DNA of 64,000 nt. Source: Cryptomeria japonica (Eukaryota; Streptophyta; Pinopsida; Cupressales; Cupressaceae). The notes beneath the pieces were generated by a model that saw only the letters and a program-made list of their open reading frames with translations, did not search any database and was not told the DNA's origin. The DNA is taken from positions 25,698,501 to 25,762,500 of the forward strand of contig NC_081412.1 in NCBI RefSeq assembly GCF_030272615.1, in the 5' to 3' direction. Both the position numbers and the translations under genes were made by a program. Of the stretch, positions 52,701 through 55,700 are shown piece by piece; position 1 is the stretch's first letter, and each line of letters starts with the position of its first letter.

Positions 52701-55700
52701 CCTATAAACTTGGGTTTAGTGCAATTTAAGTTAAAAAGGGAAACTGAATCAAATTCCTGGCATAATTGAAATTGTAGGTTGCTCAAGCCTTAGTGGAGGT
52801 GTTTGCAGAAATGATATTTGTCCATGGTTATGTCCATGGAGATCCACATCCTGGCAACATATTAGTTTTTCCACATTCTAGCAAAAAGGATGGATTTGAC
52901 ATTGGTATGCAGTTAATTGTTCTTCTCTTAATCCCTTGTTGTCAAATGAAACATTGATGCATTTATTATCCATTCGACTTTTAAATTTGTAAGAATGGTT
53001 AGATGTCACCTTGCTGGTTTTTATGTGGCAGTGGTAGTCTGAATGCCTTTTAAGTGATTTTTGTTTGTGAATGGGAATTCCCAGTTCTTTTAGATCATGG
53101 CATTTATAGAGAGTTGGACGAAAGCTTCAGAATGGACTTTTGCCGCCTGTGGAAAGCTCTGATTCTTTTAGACCCGCATGAAATGAAACAGATGGGAGAG
53201 CGCATTGGTGCTGGAAAATATTACCGATACTTACCTGTAATTTTTACAGGACGCACAATTGACAGGTATGTTTTTGAAATTAGGAAAATGCTCAGAATGC
53301 ACTCATGATATTTAAAGATTTAATACATTGTTGTAATAATGTTTGATAATAAACCTAGAAAGTACTTTGCAAAATGTACTGCAATATATTATAAATGAAA
53401 AAATCAGCATCTACACATTCTAATTAAGTTAAAAATTAATAAAATAGAGAAAAACCAAACTAGCGTTTCTTATTTTTTCCATCATCATAAAATGAAACAA
53501 AACCAAAATAAATGTACAATAAAATTGAAATATGAAAGTAAAAAAAAATAAAAAATAATAAAAATGTAACTTACCTCTTCAAATTTGTTCCAAAATTGAA
53601 TAAATGCACCTTCAAATTTGTAGAGGTCTCCACCAAATCCTTCTTTAACTCTTTTAAATGCGTGAATGCAAGCTACTAACTTGCACAAACAATCAGCAAT
53701 CACTATCTCCTTTTCAATCGATTTGCTGGTCTGCTCTTCAATGCCTCAATATTTTTGCCCAAATGCCTCTTTTTCTCTCCTCCTCGTGTTTATAAACAAT
53801 AAAAATGAGCTTTTAGTGTAGGGAGGCAAATATAATGACCTTTTGGTCAAGTGAAAACAATAAGTTTTTAATTTTTTTCTTGCTTTTTTATTTGTTTCTT
53901 TGCAACAGAGTCTTACTCTCGGGACTCAGCGAGTCTGCTCAGAGCAGACTCAGCCAAGTTCGAGTCCAATGTCCCGGATCACTGATATGTACATATATAT
54001 TCCCGAATCTGGACTTGCAGAGTCCTAGATTACTTATATATATATATGGGCGTACGGCGTACCCATACCTGTACTTTTTTTGCTGTACCTGCAAATATGT
54101 ACCCATACCCATACCTGTACCCTAATCGGTAACTTAGCTAAATCTCTATCCTTCCATGCTTTGAGATGTGCAATGAATGTGGAGCACTACTCTATCTAAC
54201 AAAAACATATACATGTGTACACACTTTATGTATGTCTTTGTGTGTACACGAGCCCCACTTTCTATATTGGCAAGTCAATTGCTGGTGTTACAACTTATGC
54301 TACCTTTTTTCCTGCTTCCGGTGCTCCTAGGTTTCGATATTGATCTGGCACCGGCTTTGGATCTCAATCTAGAGCTGGAAGAGGTGCTACCACCCTTGCT
54401 TTAGCTACTTCTGCTTTCTCTGCTACTGGTGCTGATGTCAACTTTTTCTGAAAGGAATGCTTAGCTGCACTCGCAGCTAGATCTGATCTATATAGTATAG
54501 GAATTCTTGGGTCCCTATCTCGTGCAGCTATACCATATAGGCCCAGTCGAGTGCCCCCACCTGCACCCTATAGTCAATTTAGATTAAGTATAGATAGTGG
54601 TGAGCTCATAACCAGCACATAAAGGAAAGGCGCGGTTGCAGTCTAGTCATCGGTTGAGTGAAGTGAGTGCATAAATGATATATGGAGCGAGGGTCCTCGA
54701 CTTCCAAAGAGTGACTGAGGAAACTAATACATATACTTATAGTCTTATATACATGCACACCATGCACTGATATCAATCCTTATCTCTCTGAAACTAAGCT
54801 CCACATATGTGCATATGTGTGCACAAAATTATCAATGGGGTCCTTAGGTGCTTTATGCAAAATATTAAACAGATAAGATCAGGTGATGCACTGATCAGAT
54901 GCATTAAGGAGGTCAGGCAAGGCGGGGCATTTATTTCATGACAACCCCACATATTTGTGATTTATAAGCTTCCTTTGCAAACCTGTTGCAACCATACGTA
55001 AATTCAATTTAGAAATTTCTCTGAACACTTCGTAACTTATCTGAAGATTTCAACTAGTGGAAAACTTCTCTCAACACCTTTTTAAAATAATATTTTCTCA
55101 TGCTTTTCATTTTGTAAATGAGAATTATCTATATGCCATGTGAGTTTTTGGCCTATCATATTCCAGAGGACTATTATGATGGTGCATGGCTTATGCTGAA
55201 GCTCAATATTTATACACTAATCACAATGGCAAACAAAAGAATTTAGAAAGTAAATATTGTTGTGATATTTAATGAAATAAACAGGTGCATGCTGCTCTCA
55301 CTTTTATTTGGCAGATGCTAATCACAATCTTTGATCTCAGTAAATCTGGTTTAGGAGAAAGTATGCCAACTGAAGACAGAAAGCGTTTAAGTCAAGAAGC
55401 AAGGAATTTCACGATGGGTGACATTTCTGAATTCATGGAAGGTTTGCCTCGTGATATGCTGACAGTACTTAGAACTGATGGACTGTTAAGATCTATAATT
55501 AGTAAACTCGGTGCTCCACAACGTATCAGATTATTAGCGAATGCGAAGTATGCTGTGGCTGGTCTTGTGCCGAAGTCAAAATCCGAATCAGGTAACACCT
55601 TTTATTGTTGATACATTTAGAATGGTGAAGACACCATGAAAAAGTTTTTTTCCTCTAGGGGAATTGTCATATTTCATCACTGAAAGGCTGGGATTCCAAT

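Larger units (their letters stand above)
30206..52777 (+). other. 22.6-kb host intron with nested transposons
   Basis: Donor GTTGGT at 30206, acceptor TTGTAG at 52777. It contains an old hAT remnant split by a solo LTR, a complete-ended hAT with a nested gypsy element, a PPR-like fragment, E3 and several local duplications. Confidence 0.85.
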